Source of the DNA: Thermithiobacillus tepidarius DSM 3134
Lineage (GTDB): Bacteria; Pseudomonadota; Gammaproteobacteria; Acidithiobacillales; Thermithiobacillaceae
Length of the DNA: 64,000 bases
Assembly: GCF_000423825.1 (NCBI RefSeq)
Contig: NZ_AUIS01000008.1
Location: forward strand, 1-64,000
Direction of reading: 5' to 3'
In this document: positions 43,231-53,713 of the stretch, in pieces
Numbering within the stretch: position 1 is the first letter of the stretch
Layout: every line of letters starts with the position of its first letter
Made by a program: the position numbers and the translations under genes
Notes under the pieces: model-generated
Told to the model about the DNA's origin: nothing
Databases searched by the model: none
Seen by the model: the letters and a program-made list of their open reading frames with translations, nothing else

Positions 43231-44763
43231 TCAGGGGGCGCCGGCCTCGAACTCCGCCCCCGGTCGCCGTTCCGGCAGCTCGGCGAGCACGATCTGCCGG
43301 CGCGCCCGTTCCACGTCTTCCCGCAAGCGCCCGCCGATCAGGGCACGGGCATCCTTGAGGGCGGCGCTCAGCAGCTCGGCGGCGACGCTGCCTTCGTCGC
43401 GGCCGAACACCTGGGCCAGGGCCCGGAGTTCGTAATCCAGTTCCTGCTGCACGGGCACATCCAGGTGGGTTGCCGCCCGCCCAGCGGCCGGCAGCGGCGC
43501 GGCCTGCCCCTGGCTGGACTCCAGGCGGCGCACCACGGTGGCCACGCTGCTGGCCCCGGCCGTGGGCCCGAGCTTGATCTTGTTGAGGAAATAGTTTTCG
43601 AAATCCACCTTGGCCAGATGCACCCAGCGCCCCTGCTTGAGCCAATTGATGTCGCGCAGCGGCACCTGGGGCGCAGACAGGTAGGCAGCGCCGGTCTCGC
43701 CCATGTCCGCCAGCCAGCGGGCCCGCAGCGGCGCCGAACTGGCCGGCGCCTGCCCGTCGCGGGCCGCCAGGATGTTGTGCACCACGCTGTCGACCTCCTG
43801 CTGGATGGAATAGACCGAGGCCGGCGCACCGATGGGCACCGGCGTGGGCGCCACCGGCGGGCGCGATACGCAGACGCCGGCGGCGAACACCTCGGGGTGC
43901 CCGGGATTGCGCAGGTATTCGTCGACGCGCACGAAGCCGCGCTCGTCGGTCAGGTCGGGACTGGCCCGCAGGGCGGCGACGCCGCGGAAGGCGGGCCAGT
44001 ACACGCTGAAGGCGAAGGGCAGCGCATGGGCCTGGGTTTCGCGGCCGCTGCCGTCGTGCTCCATGACGTGGATCTGGCCCGCCTCCACCCGCAGGGTCCT
44101 GGCGTTGCACAGATAGCCGATCTTCGCCTCGTGCAGCGCCGCCTCCAGCAGACTGCGCGCCTCGCTGTCGCCGATGCCCAGGTGTCCCACGTAGGGCTCC
44201 GGGGTCACCAGGGTGATGGGGATGCGCTCGCGCATGCCCCGCCGGCGCAGATCGGCGTCCAGCAGGAAAGCGTATTCATATACCGGGCCCAGGATGGACG
44301 CGCCCTGGGCGGCGCCGATGACGATCGGCCCCGGCTTGGCGAGAAAATCCCGATAGGCGGCCCGGGTCCGCAGCGCCTGCTCCAGGTGGATGACCGCATG
44401 GGTATGGGCGGCGAGCCCGTCGATCTCGTCGAAGGCCGCTTCCAGGCCGGTGGCCAGCACCAGGAAATCATAGTCCAGGCCGCCGCCGTCGGCGAGTTCC
44501 AGCCGCTTGCCCGCGGCATCGACGCGGGCCACCGGCCGGGCGAGGAAGTCGATGCCGCGCTCGGCCAGATAGGGACCGATGGGAAAGGCGATGTCGTTGC
44601 GATCGCGCCAGCCCGCGGCCAGCCAGGGGTTGGAAGGGACGAAATGGAAGTAGTCCCGGTCGGACAGGACCGTCACCCGGTCCTGCGGCCCGAGCCGCTC
44701 CCGCAGGGCGTAGGCCGCCGGCACGCCGGCGATACCCGCGCCCACCACTGCCACATGTGTCAT
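43231..44763 (-). CDS. SQR/FCSD-like FAD-dependent oxidoreductase
   Basis: This 510-residue flavoprotein has the FAD Rossmann motif VAVVGAGIAGVPAA, then DYFHFVPSNPWLAAGW and FLVLATGLEAAF as in sulfide:quinone oxidoreductases and flavocytochrome c sulfide dehydrogenases. Candidate cysteines are in YLCNART and AAGVCVSRPPVAPTPVPIG, but the canonical three-cysteine SQR set is not obvious. An approximately 150-residue C-terminal extension has helical, charged character. AAGGAGG precedes the ATG. It follows the second nar operon; a role in feeding electrons from sulfur compounds to the quinone pool is plausible but not shown. Confidence 0.68.
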   Translation of the reverse strand: MTHVAVVGAGIAGVPAAYALRERLGPQDRVTVLSDRDYFHFVPSNPWLAAGWRDRNDIAFPIGPYLAERGIDFLARPVARVDAAGKRLELADGGGLDYDFLVLATGLEAAFDEIDGLAAHTHAVIHLEQALRTRAAYRDFLAKPGPIVIGAAQGASILGPVYEYAFLLDADLRRRGMRERIPITLVTPEPYVGHLGIGDSEARSLLEAALHEAKIGYLCNARTLRVEAGQIHVMEHDGSGRETQAHALPFAFSVYWPAFRGVAALRASPDLTDERGFVRVDEYLRNPGHPEVFAAGVCVSRPPVAPTPVPIGAPASVYSIQQEVDSVVHNILAARDGQAPASSAPLRARWLADMGETGAAYLSAPQVPLRDINWLKQGRWVHLAKVDFENYFLNKIKLGPTAGASSVATVVRRLESSQGQAAPLPAAGRAATHLDVPVQQELDYELRALAQVFGRDEGSVAAELLSAALKDARALIGGRLREDVERARRQIVLAELPERRPGAEFEAGAP

Positions 44764-44811
44764 GGTGTGCCTCCTTGAGCGGACGGGCGCGGCCCGTCGC
44801 GCATGCTGTCG

Positions 44812-45576
44812 CTACTGTACCAGCGGCGTTTCCGCCCCCGTCAGCTCGATGCCGTGGATCACGGCCTGGCCGACCAGGATCTGCAGGTACTGGTGGATCG
44901 CCCGGCGGCGGGCCGCCTCGCTCATGTAGCCGGCGATGCATTCCCGCACCGCCTCGAAGGGCAGCTGCACGCCGTCGATCCGGCGCTCCACCTTGACGAT
45001 GTGCAGGCCGAAGCGCGTTTCCAGCAGGCGGCTGCGGATCTCGCCGCTGCGCATGCGAAAGACCACCGCCTCGAATTCCGGCACGCTCTGCCCGCGCGAG
45101 AGCTGGCCGAGATTGCCGCCGGCCGCGCCGGAAGGGCAGTTGGAATAGCGGCGCGCCAGCTCCCCGAAGCGCTCGGGCTGCGCCAGGACCTCCTGCAGCA
45201 CCTCGTTGGCCTTGGCGCGAATCAGCGCCAGCGGCGATCCTTCGTTGATCTGGAACAGGATGTGGCTGGCTTCCACCAAATCGCCGCTGCGAAAGCGCTC
45301 GGGATGATTGGCGTAATAGGTCCGGCACTCGGCCTCGGTCGGCTCCGGCACCCGCACCTCCTGCGCGATGAGCTGCTCGATCAGCGCTTCGGCACGCTCG
45401 CCCGCGTCAGCCGCCGCGGCCGTCAGTCCTAGCCTTTCCGCCTCCTGCAGCAGGACATGCCGCAGCACCAGGGCCTGCGCCGCCGACCGCAGCGGCGCTT
45501 CGGCCGCGGCGTGGAAGGGCAGCTCCCGCTCCACGTCCTGGTCGGTGATCTCGATGCCGTTCACGGTAATGGACAT
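44812..45576 (-). CDS. Parvulin-type peptidyl-prolyl isomerase in nar operon
   Basis: This 254-residue protein has an N-terminal helical SurA/NifM-like part and a parvulin domain (about 100-215): VEASHILFQINEGSP, FGELARRYSNCPSGAAGGNLGQLSRGQSVPEFE, and RFGLHIVKVERR. It has no signal peptide, so it is cytosolic and probably assists nitrate reductase folding. It lies 16 bp after narI of set 2, an arrangement common in denitrifier nar operons. Confidence 0.88.
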   Translation of the reverse strand: MSITVNGIEITDQDVERELPFHAAAEAPLRSAAQALVLRHVLLQEAERLGLTAAAADAGERAEALIEQLIAQEVRVPEPTEAECRTYYANHPERFRSGDLVEASHILFQINEGSPLALIRAKANEVLQEVLAQPERFGELARRYSNCPSGAAGGNLGQLSRGQSVPEFEAVVFRMRSGEIRSRLLETRFGLHIVKVERRIDGVQLPFEAVRECIAGYMSEAARRRAIHQYLQILVGQAVIHGIELTGAETPLVQ

Positions 45577-45592
45577 GCCGCTCCTCCTCGGA

Positions 45593-46276
45593 TCATTTTG
45601 GCCGCACCACCTGATAGCTGCGCCAGGGATAGGCGACGGCGGCGAAACCGCTCCAGACGTGCACCAGCCGGCTGAAGGGGAAGAGCACGAACACGGTCAT
45701 GCCGAACCAGATGTGGATCTTGTAGATGATCGGCACGGGCGCGATGAGTTCCACGGCGCCGCCGCGGAAGGTCAGGATGTGCTGCGCCCAGCCGGCCAGC
45801 AGCAGCATGACGCTGCCGTCGCGGTGCTGATAGGAGAAATAGGTGGTGATGAGTCCCAGGACCAGCGTGATCAGCAGCCAGAACAGCACCACCAGATCCA
45901 TGGGCCGGGTGGTGGCGCGGATGCGCGGCTCGACCAGGCGCCGGTGGATCAGCAGCACCAGGCCCACCAGGCAGATCATGCCGGCGATGCCGCCGCTGAT
46001 GATGGCGAGCATCTGCTTGTCGGGCGTGGACAGCCCGAAGGATTCATAGAGCCAGTGGGGCGTGAGCAGGCCGAAGAGGTGGCCGAAAAAGAGAAAGAGA
46101 ATGCCGATGTGGAAGAGATTGCTGCCCAGGCGCAGCTGCCCGAGCCGCAGGAGCTGGCTGGAGTCGCTCTTCCAGGTGTACTGCTCGCGCTCGAAGCGGA
46201 ACAGGCTGCCCAGCAGAAAGATCGCCAGCCCCACGTAGGGATAGATGCCGAAAAGCAGGTAATCCAGGTTGTCCAT
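45593..46276 (-). CDS. narI: NarI, cytochrome b subunit of nitrate reductase (set 2)
   Basis: This 227-residue quinol-oxidising subunit has haem-ligand segments LGSNLFHIGILFLFFGHLFGLL and YKIHIWFGMTVFVLFPFSRLVH. The conserved FEREQYTWKSDSSQLLRL motif matches the set 1 copy almost exactly. The remainder is clearly diverged, so the two copies are not a recent simple duplication throughout. Confidence 0.96.
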   Translation of the reverse strand: MDNLDYLLFGIYPYVGLAIFLLGSLFRFEREQYTWKSDSSQLLRLGQLRLGSNLFHIGILFLFFGHLFGLLTPHWLYESFGLSTPDKQMLAIISGGIAGMICLVGLVLLIHRRLVEPRIRATTRPMDLVVLFWLLITLVLGLITTYFSYQHRDGSVMLLLAGWAQHILTFRGGAVELIAPVPIIYKIHIWFGMTVFVLFPFSRLVHVWSGFAAVAYPWRSYQVVRPK

Positions 46277-46318
46277 GGCCGAATCTCCCGTGTCGCGATG
46301 CCGAATCGATGCAAACCG

Positions 46319-46990
46319 CTACGCCTGACCGATGCCGGTCGGCGCCCGCGAGCCCGGCCGGGGCGGGTCCACGTAGGCCACCTGCGGCTTGGGCGTCAGC
46401 AGGGGCTCGACGCCGTCCGCCCCCGGCCCGAACCGCACCAGGGCGTCTTCCATGTCGCGCGATGGCTGCTCGGCCAGCGGCGCGGCCGCCACCGGCGAGA
46501 GCGCCTCCAGCACCCGGAAGATGCCCTGGTAGGGGCTGCCGTCCCGGGCCAGGCGCCCACCGATCAGCGCCAGCACGTCCACCGCTTCGCCCAGCAGGGC
46601 CAGCGCCTCGTCCTCCGGCCGCAGGGACAGATACTCCAGGAAGAGCGGCAGGTAGTCCGGCAGCTCGTCGGCGTCGATCTCCAGGCCGTGCTGCCGGTAT
46701 TCCTGCAGCAGGCTCACCATGGCCTCCCCGCGCTCCCGCGACTCGCCGTGGATATGCTCGAAAAGATGCAGCGAGTGGGCCGGATTGCGGTCGAAGGTGG
46801 CCACGTAGTGCTGCTGCAGCTCGATCAGCCGCTCGCCGCGCAGGTGCTGCAGCAGCGCGCTCAGCGAGCCTGCCGCCGCGCCGTTGGAGGCCGTCTCCTC
46901 GACCAGGACCGCCTCCACTTCGTCGAGGGCGGCCAGCCAGGCCGGCTCCGGATAGGTGAGCAGCAACGCCAATGCCTTGAAAGTTTTCAT
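46319..46990 (-). CDS. narJ: NarJ, nitrate reductase maturation chaperone (set 2)
   Basis: This 223-residue NarJ/TorD-family chaperone carries the signature YVATFDRNPAHSLHLFEHIHGESRERGEAM. It is about 50 residues longer than the set 1 copy because of a proline-rich tail (LTPKPQVAYVDPPRPGSRA) with no obvious function. The start overlaps the narH stop. Confidence 0.92.
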   Translation of the reverse strand: MKTFKALALLLTYPEPAWLAALDEVEAVLVEETASNGAAAGSLSALLQHLRGERLIELQQHYVATFDRNPAHSLHLFEHIHGESRERGEAMVSLLQEYRQHGLEIDADELPDYLPLFLEYLSLRPEDEALALLGEAVDVLALIGGRLARDGSPYQGIFRVLEALSPVAAAPLAEQPSRDMEDALVRFGPGADGVEPLLTPKPQVAYVDPPRPGSRAPTGIGQA

Positions 46991-48534
46991 GAAGGCAGCC
47001 CTCCCGTGGACTTGGGGCGCGGATGGTAGTGCAGCCGCTGCGTCTTGCGGGTGCCGAAGAGGCCCGCCTTGGACACGCCGTCGGAGCAGGTGTTGCCGAA
47101 GGAGAAGCCGCAGTAGCCCTTGTCGGTGAAGGCCTCCTCCGACACCTCGCGGCGCACGGTGGGGATGACGAAGCGGTCCTCGTAGTTGGCGATGGCCAGG
47201 TAGCGGTACATCTCCTCCACCTGCGCCTCGCTCAGCCCCACCTGGCTGAGCACCTCGGTATTGGCGCGGCCCTCCACCGACTTGCCGCGCATGTAGGCGC
47301 GCATGGCGAGCATGCGGTCCAGCGCCCGGACCACGGGCGCCTCGTCGCCGGCGGTGAGCAGGTTGGCCAGGTATTTCACCGGGATGCGCAGCGAGCGGGT
47401 GTCGGGAATGATGCCGTTCATGCCCATGCGGCCGCTCTCGGCGGCGGCCTGGATCGGCGACAGGGGCGGCACGTACCAGACCATGGGCAGGGTGCGGAAC
47501 TCGGGGTGCAGGGGGAAGGCGATTTTCCAGTCCATGGCCAGCTTGTACACCGGCGAGCGGCGCGCCGCCTCGAGCCAGGCCTCGGCGATGCCGTTGCGGC
47601 GCGCCTGGTCGATCACCACCGGGTCGTTGGGGTCGAGGAAGATGCCCAATTGCGCTTCGTAGAGATCCTGCTCGTCGGCGACGCTGGCCGCCTCGCGGAT
47701 GCCGTCGGCGTCATAGAGCAGCACGCCTAGGTAGCGGATGCGCCCGACGCAGGATTCCGAGCAGACCGTCGGCTGCCCGACCTCGATGCGCGGGAAGCAG
47801 AAGATGCACTTTTCCGCCTTGCCCGATTTCCAGTTGTAGTAGACCTTCTTATAGGGGCAGCCGCTGATGCACATGCGCCAGCCGCGGCACTTGTCCTGGT
47901 CCACCAGCACGATGCCGTCCTCGGCGCGCTTGTAGATGGAGCCCGAGGGACAGGAGGCCACGCAGGTGGGATTGAGGCAGTGCTCGCACAGGCGCGGCAG
48001 GTACATCATGAAGGTGTTCTCGAAGGTGGCGTACATCTCCTTCTGCACGTCGTCGAAGCAGATGTCGCGACTGCGCGATTCGAACTCGCCGCCGAGATCG
48101 TCCTCCCAATTTGGCCCCCAGACCACCTTGTCCATCTTGTCGCCGGTGATGATGGACACCGGCCGCGCCGTGGGCGGGGTCTCGGACAGCGGCGCGTCGT
48201 GCAGGCGCTGGTAGTCGAAGGTGAAGGGCTCGTAGTAGTCGTCAATGGCGGGCAGGTTGGGGTTGGCGAAAATATTGGCGAGGATGCGCCACTGGCTGCC
48301 CTGGCGCGGCTGGATCTCGCCGTCGCCCTTGTGCGCCCAGCCCCCGTTCCAGCGCTCCTGGTTCTCCCACTCCTTGGGATAACCGATGCCGGGCTTGGTC
48401 TCGACGTTGTTGTACCAGACGTATTCCATGCCGTCGCGGAAGGTCCAGACGTTCTTGCAGGTGATGGAACAGGTGTGGCAGCCGATGCACTTATCCAGGT
48501 TCATCACCATGGCGATTTGCGCTCTCACTCTCAT
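46987..48534 (-). CDS. narH: NarH, iron-sulfur subunit of nitrate reductase (set 2)
   Basis: This 515-residue subunit has the four cysteine groups CIGCHTCSITCKN, CEHCLNPTCVASCPSG, CRGWRMCISGCP and CSESCVG in the same spacing as set 1. It lies 30 bp after narG without the inverted repeat present in the set 1 spacer. The last four bases overlap narJ. Confidence 0.97.
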   Translation of the reverse strand: MRVRAQIAMVMNLDKCIGCHTCSITCKNVWTFRDGMEYVWYNNVETKPGIGYPKEWENQERWNGGWAHKGDGEIQPRQGSQWRILANIFANPNLPAIDDYYEPFTFDYQRLHDAPLSETPPTARPVSIITGDKMDKVVWGPNWEDDLGGEFESRSRDICFDDVQKEMYATFENTFMMYLPRLCEHCLNPTCVASCPSGSIYKRAEDGIVLVDQDKCRGWRMCISGCPYKKVYYNWKSGKAEKCIFCFPRIEVGQPTVCSESCVGRIRYLGVLLYDADGIREAASVADEQDLYEAQLGIFLDPNDPVVIDQARRNGIAEAWLEAARRSPVYKLAMDWKIAFPLHPEFRTLPMVWYVPPLSPIQAAAESGRMGMNGIIPDTRSLRIPVKYLANLLTAGDEAPVVRALDRMLAMRAYMRGKSVEGRANTEVLSQVGLSEAQVEEMYRYLAIANYEDRFVIPTVRREVSEEAFTDKGYCGFSFGNTCSDGVSKAGLFGTRKTQRLHYHPRPKSTGGLPS

Positions 48535-48564
48535 GCGGATCTCCTCGTTTTGCGGCGGCGGACG

Positions 48565-51500
48565 TCATCGCGCCCGGGCCGGGCTGCGCATGGCCTCCCG
48601 CTCCGGGGTCAGCGGCCCTTCCATCCAGTCCACGTGCTGCATCTTGCGCACGATGACGTATTCGTCGCGGTTGGAGCCGACGGTGCCGTAGTAGTTGAAG
48701 GCGTAGCTCAGCTGGGCGTAGCCGCCGATCATGTGGGTCGGCTTGGTGATCGTGCGCGTCACGCTGTTGTGGATGCCGCCGCGGAAGCCGCTGGTCTCCG
48801 CGCCGGGCACATTCACGATCTTCTCCTGGGCGTGGTACATGAGCGCCATGCCGCGCGGCACGCGCTGGCTCACCACGGCGCGCGCGGTCAACGTGCCGTT
48901 GACGTTGAAGACCTCGACCCAGTCATTGTCGCGGATGCCCGCCTCGCGCGCCTCCACTTCGGAAATCCAGATGTGGGGACCGCCGCGCGACAGGGTCAGC
49001 ATGTGGCCGGTGTCGGTGTAGGTGCTGTGGATGCCCCATTTCTGGTGCGGCGTGATCCAGTTGAGCACGAGATGCGGCTGGCCGTTGCCGAAGCGGTCGA
49101 TGGCCGGCTGGACGGTCTTGGTGGCGATGGGGGGCTTGTACACGCACAGGCCCTCGCCGAAGTCCAGCATCCACTTGTGGTCCTGGTAGAACTGCTGGCG
49201 GCCGGTCAGGGTGCGCCAGGGGATGAGCTCGTGCACGTTGATGTAGCCGGCGGTGTAGCTCACCTCCTCGGATTCGATGCCGCTCCAGATGGGCGAGGAG
49301 ATGATCTTGCGCGGCTGCGCCACGATGTCGCGGAAGCGGATCTTGTCGTGCTCCCGCGGCAGCGCCAGGTGGGTGTGGTCGCGGCCCGTGATGGTGGACA
49401 GCGCCTCCCACGATTTCACCGCCACGTGCCCGTTGGTCTCCGGCGCCAGCATCAGGATCACTTCGCAGGCGTCGACGGCGGTGTCGATGCGCGGCCGCCC
49501 CTGGCTGACGCCCTCGGCCTGCACGGTCCGGTTGAGCTCGGCCAGCTGCCTGAGCTCGACGTCCGTGTTCCAGTTGATGCCCTTGCCGCCGTTGCCGAGC
49601 TTGTCCAGCAGCGGACCCAGCGCGGTGAATTTCTTGTAGGTGTCGCCGTATTCGCGCGTCACCACCACCACATGGGGCAGGGTCTTGCCCGGCACCGGCT
49701 CGCACTCGCCCTTCTTCCAGTCGCGCACGTCCAGCGGCTGGCCCAGCTCGGAGGGGGTGTCGTGCTGCAGAGGCACGAGCACCAGGTCCTTGCGGGTGCC
49801 CAGGTGCTCGGCGGCCAGCGCCGAGAACTGCTTGGCGATGGCTTTGTAGATCTCCCAGTCGCTGCGGCTCTGCCACAGGGGCTGCACCGCCTCGGTCAGC
49901 GGGTGGATGAAGGGGTGCATGTCGGAGGTGTTGAGATCGTCCTTCTCGTACCAGGTGGCGGAAGGCAGCACCACGTCCGAGTAGAGGGCGGTGGTGGACA
50001 TGCGGAAGTCCAGGGTCACCAGCAGATCCAGCTTGCCCTCCGCCGCCTGCTCGTGCCACACGACCTCGTTGGGCTTGGGCTCCCCGAGCTCGCCCAGATC
50101 CGGCCCCAGCACGGCGTTCTGGGTGCCCAGCAGGTATTTCAGGAAATACTCGTGGCCCTTGCCGCTGGAACCGAGCAGATTGGAGCGCCAGACGAAGAGG
50201 TTGCGCGGGAAATTCCGGGGATTGTCCGGATCCTCGCTGGCAAAGCGCAGGGCGCCGGATTTCAGCTGCTCCACCGCGTACTTGACCGGGTCCAGGCCCA
50301 GCGCTTCCGCCTGCTGCACCACCTCGATCGGATTGCTCTCCAACTGCGGGGCGGACGGCAGCCAGCCCATGCGCTCGGCGCGCACGTTGAAGTCGATCAG
50401 GCGCTGGTCGACCAGGGCGGGGTCGGCGGTGGGCGACAGGATTTCGTCGACCTTGAGCTTTTCGTGCCGCCACTGGCTGCTGTGGTTGTAGAAAAACGAG
50501 GTGCCGTTCATCTGCCGCGGCGGCCGGTGCCAGTCGAGGGCGAAGGCCAGCGGCGTCCAGCCGGTCAGCGGCCGCAGCTTTTCCTGTCCCACGTAGTGCG
50601 CCCAGCCGCCGCCCGACTGGCCGACGCAGCCGCACATCACCAGCATGTTGATGATGCCGCGGTAGATCATGTCGTTGTGGTACCAGTGATTGAGGCCCGC
50701 CCCCAGGATGACCATGGACTTGCCCTGGGTCTTGTCGGCGTTGTCGGCGAACTCGCGGGCCACGGTGACGATGTCGGCGCGCTTGACGCCGGTGATCTTC
50801 TCCGCCCAGGCCGGCGTATAGGGCACGTCCTCGTCGTAGCTGGCGGCCACGTTCTCCCCGCCCAGCCCGCGGTCGATGCCGTAATTGGCCAGCAGCAGAT
50901 CGTAGACCGTGGCCACCAGGGTCTCCCGGCCGTTCACGGACAGGCGCTTGACCGGCACCTGGCGGGCCAGCAGCGCGTCACGGTCGCCGCCGAAGTAGGG
51001 GAAGCTCACCGCCGCCACCTCGTCCTGCACCCCCATGAGGCTCAGCCGCGGCTTGATCTCCTGGCCGCTGGCGGCGTCCCGGAGCTCCAGGTTCCACACG
51101 CCGACCTCGCCCCAGCGGTGGCCGATGCTGCCGTTGGGCGACACCAGATAGCCGGTGAGCTCATCGATCACCACGGCCTTCCACTCGGGATTGTTGGCCT
51201 GCCCCAGCCCGCCCTCCAGGTCGGCGGCGCGCAGCAGGCGGTCCGCCACCAGGGTGCCGTCGTGCTCGCGCAAGGTGACCAGCATGGGCATGTCGGTGTA
51301 CTGGCGGCAATAGGCGTCGAAGTAGGCGCTCTTGCCGGGCAGGTGGAACTCCTTCAGGATCACGTGGCCCATGGCCAGCGCCAGGGCCGCGTCCGTGCCC
51401 TGCTTCGGGGCGAGCCAGATGTCCCCGAACTTCACGTATTCGCCGTAGTCGCTGGCGATGGCCACGGTCTTGGTGCCCTTGTAGCGCACCTCGGTGTAGA

Positions 51501-52296
51501 AGTGGGCGTCGGGGGTGCGGGTCTGCGGCAGGTTGGAGCCCCAGACCAGCAGATAGGTGGAGTTGTACCAATCGGCCGACTCCGGCACGTCGGTCTGCTC
51601 GCCCCAGACCTGCGGGCTCGAAGGCGGCAGGTCGCAGTACCAGTCGTAGAAGGACAGCAGCACGCCGCCGATCAGGGACAGGTAGCGGGCGCCGGCGGCG
51701 TAGCTGACCATGGACATGGCCGGGATCGGCGAGAAGCCGATCACCCGGTCCGGGCCGTGCTGCTTGATGGTGTGGACGTTGGCGGCGGCGATCAGCTCCG
51801 TCACCTCGTCCCAGTTGCTGCGCACGAAGCCGCCCAGGCCGCGCACGGCGGTGTACTGCCTGCGCTTGGCCGGATCGGCCTGGATGGCGGTCCAGGCCTC
51901 CACCGGCCCCAGGCGGCTGCGCGCTTCGCGCCACAGCTCCATCAGGCGTCCGCGCACCAGCGGATACTTCAGGCGCTGGGCGCTGTAGACGTACCAGGAA
52001 TAGCTGGCGCCGCGCGGGCAGCCGCGCGGCTCGTGGTTGGGCAGGTCCGGACGGGTGCGCGGATAATCGGTCTGCTGGATTTCCCAGGTGATGAGCCCGC
52101 TCTTGACATAGATCTTCCAGGAGCACGATCCCGTGCAGTTCACCCCGTGGGTGGAGCGCACCACCTTGTCGGTCTGCCAGCGCATCCGGTAGGCGTCCTC
52201 CCATTCGCGATCCTCCTTCACCACCACGCCCAGGCCGTCGGCGAAGTGCCCCACGTTTTTTCGGAAGAACAGCATCCGGTCGAGAAAATGGCTCAT
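48565..52296 (-). CDS. narG: NarG, catalytic subunit of nitrate reductase (set 2)
   Basis: This 1243-residue subunit has FS0 ligands H50, C54, C58 ([13 protein letters not shown]) and a matching C93 (EPRGCPRG). [16 protein letters not shown] is present near the molybdenum site. Parts, such as 51590-51890, are nearly identical in DNA to set 1, while others diverge strongly. It starts 39 bp after narK with no promoter-like box between, so it is probably transcribed from the narK promoter. Confidence 0.97.
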   Translation of the reverse strand: MSHFLDRMLFFRKNVGHFADGLGVVVKEDREWEDAYRMRWQTDKVVRSTHGVNCTGSCSWKIYVKSGLITWEIQQTDYPRTRPDLPNHEPRGCPRGASYSWYVYSAQRLKYPLVRGRLMELWREARSRLGPVEAWTAIQADPAKRRQYTAVRGLGGFVRSNWDEVTELIAAANVHTIKQHGPDRVIGFSPIPAMSMVSYAAGARYLSLIGGVLLSFYDWYCDLPPSSPQVWGEQTDVPESADWYNSTYLLVWGSNLPQTRTPDAHFYTEVRYKGTKTVAIASDYGEYVKFGDIWLAPKQGTDAALALAMGHVILKEFHLPGKSAYFDAYCRQYTDMPMLVTLREHDGTLVADRLLRAADLEGGLGQANNPEWKAVVIDELTGYLVSPNGSIGHRWGEVGVWNLELRDAASGQEIKPRLSLMGVQDEVAAVSFPYFGGDRDALLARQVPVKRLSVNGRETLVATVYDLLLANYGIDRGLGGENVAASYDEDVPYTPAWAEKITGVKRADIVTVAREFADNADKTQGKSMVILGAGLNHWYHNDMIYRGIINMLVMCGCVGQSGGGWAHYVGQEKLRPLTGWTPLAFALDWHRPPRQMNGTSFFYNHSSQWRHEKLKVDEILSPTADPALVDQRLIDFNVRAERMGWLPSAPQLESNPIEVVQQAEALGLDPVKYAVEQLKSGALRFASEDPDNPRNFPRNLFVWRSNLLGSSGKGHEYFLKYLLGTQNAVLGPDLGELGEPKPNEVVWHEQAAEGKLDLLVTLDFRMSTTALYSDVVLPSATWYEKDDLNTSDMHPFIHPLTEAVQPLWQSRSDWEIYKAIAKQFSALAAEHLGTRKDLVLVPLQHDTPSELGQPLDVRDWKKGECEPVPGKTLPHVVVVTREYGDTYKKFTALGPLLDKLGNGGKGINWNTDVELRQLAELNRTVQAEGVSQGRPRIDTAVDACEVILMLAPETNGHVAVKSWEALSTITGRDHTHLALPREHDKIRFRDIVAQPRKIISSPIWSGIESEEVSYTAGYINVHELIPWRTLTGRQQFYQDHKWMLDFGEGLCVYKPPIATKTVQPAIDRFGNGQPHLVLNWITPHQKWGIHSTYTDTGHMLTLSRGGPHIWISEVEAREAGIRDNDWVEVFNVNGTLTARAVVSQRVPRGMALMYHAQEKIVNVPGAETSGFRGGIHNSVTRTITKPTHMIGGYAQLSYAFNYYGTVGSNRDEYVIVRKMQHVDWMEGPLTPEREAMRSPARAR

Positions 52297-52335
52297 GAGA
52301 TCACTCCTTGTTCCAATAGGCTGCGCCGGGCGCGT

Positions 52336-53673
52336 TCAAGAAGGCACTTCCGCGCCGCGGCGGGCGTAGTACCACCAGCTGACCGCGATGCAGGTCACGT
52401 AGAACAGCAGAAAGGTGTACAGGGCCGCCTGCGGCCCGCCGGTCATGGCGATGGAGGTGCCGAAGGCCTTGGGGATGAAGAAGGCCCCATAGGCGCCCAC
52501 CGCCGAGCTGAAGCCGAGCAGGGCGGCGGACAGCATGCCCGCTTCCTTGCGCAGCGCCTCCTCCGACAGCGCCGTGCCGCGCGCCTCGGTCTCGCGCCGA
52601 AACATGGTCGAGCAGATCACCGGGATCATGCGGAAGGTGGAGCCGTTGCCGATGCCGGTGCTGAAAAAAAGCAGCAGGAACATGGCCATGAAGCCCCAGA
52701 ACACGCCGCCATGCGCCTCGCCGCGCAGGAAATAGAGCACGCCCAGTACCGCCAGCGCCATGACGATGAAGGTCCAGAAGGTCACCCGCGCACCGCCGAC
52801 CTTGTCCGCCACCCAGCCGCCCAGCGGGCGGGACAACGCGCCGATCAGCGGCCCCAGGAAGGCGTACTGGGTCGGGTCCACGTCGGGAAACTGGTACTTG
52901 GTCAGGAGCGGCAGTCCGGCGGAAAAGCCGATGAAGGAGCCGAAGGTGCCCAGGTAAAGCCAGCTCATGATCCAGGTGTGCCGGCGCTTGAAGATCACCG
53001 CCTGCTCGGCGAAGGAGGCCTTGGCCGAGGCGATGTCGTGCATGCCGAACCAGGCGGCCAGGGTCGCCAGCGCGATGAAGGGTACCCAGATGAAGCCGGC
53101 GTTCTGCAGCCACATGTCGCGGGTCGCCCCTCCCTTGACCCAGGTCTGCGGCTCGCCGCCCAGGGCGCCGAATACCCCGGCCGTGATCACCAGCGGCACC
53201 AGGAACTGCATGGCGCTCACCCCCAGGTTGCCGAGCCCGGCGTTGAGGCCCAAGGCCGTGCCCTTCTCCGCCTTCGGGAAGAAAAAGCTGATGTTGGCCA
53301 TGCTGGAAGAAAAATTGCCGCCGCCGAAGCCGCAGAGCAGAGCCAGGATCAGGAAGACCGCAGACACGTCCGCGGTGCTCAGGGTGGTCCACTTGCGCCC
53401 GCCGAAGATCGGCACCATGAACGAGTAGAAGATGCGCAGGGTCGCCCCCGATAGGCCCGGTGCCGCCGCCAGCCAGAAGAGCTGATTCTCGCTGAAGCGG
53501 AAGCCGACGTTGGGCAGGTTCACCACCACCATGCTCCACACCATCCACACCGCGAAGGCGAGGAACAGGGCCGGAATGGAGATCCACAGATTGCGCCGGG
53601 CGATCGCCTTGCCCTCGCGCTCCCAGAAGGCCCGGTCTTCCGGGTTCCAGCTCGTCAGCACATGCGTGGCCAT
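52336..53673 (-). CDS. narK: NarK-type nitrate/nitrite antiporter (set 2, second narK)
   Basis: This 445-residue MFS transporter is of the type II NarK group and starts MATHVLTSWNPEDRAFWEREGKAIARRNLW. The ATG at 53673 has GGGGGAGA about 5 nt upstream and is preferred over one at 53688. Signature motifs GFGGGNFSSSMANISFFFP and GFSSAVGAYGAFFIP match the set 1 copy. It lacks a stretch present there near residue 110. It lies 40 bp after the type I narK and 39 bp before narG. Confidence 0.92.
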   Translation of the reverse strand: MATHVLTSWNPEDRAFWEREGKAIARRNLWISIPALFLAFAVWMVWSMVVVNLPNVGFRFSENQLFWLAAAPGLSGATLRIFYSFMVPIFGGRKWTTLSTADVSAVFLILALLCGFGGGNFSSSMANISFFFPKAEKGTALGLNAGLGNLGVSAMQFLVPLVITAGVFGALGGEPQTWVKGGATRDMWLQNAGFIWVPFIALATLAAWFGMHDIASAKASFAEQAVIFKRRHTWIMSWLYLGTFGSFIGFSAGLPLLTKYQFPDVDPTQYAFLGPLIGALSRPLGGWVADKVGGARVTFWTFIVMALAVLGVLYFLRGEAHGGVFWGFMAMFLLLFFSTGIGNGSTFRMIPVICSTMFRRETEARGTALSEEALRKEAGMLSAALLGFSSAVGAYGAFFIPKAFGTSIAMTGGPQAALYTFLLFYVTCIAVSWWYYARRGAEVPS

Positions 53674-53713
53674 GCCTGTCTCCCCCATGGTGTCCCGCGC
53701 ATCCGATCGCCCC

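Noticed and set aside
47980-53454. A 1824-codon plus-strand frame opposite narG, narH and narK
   Set aside because: It is an antisense shadow caused by GC-rich codon use, rich in H, G, A and R with no domain pattern. The minus-strand nar genes fully explain the region. The same applies to the 1282-codon frame at 32708-36556.
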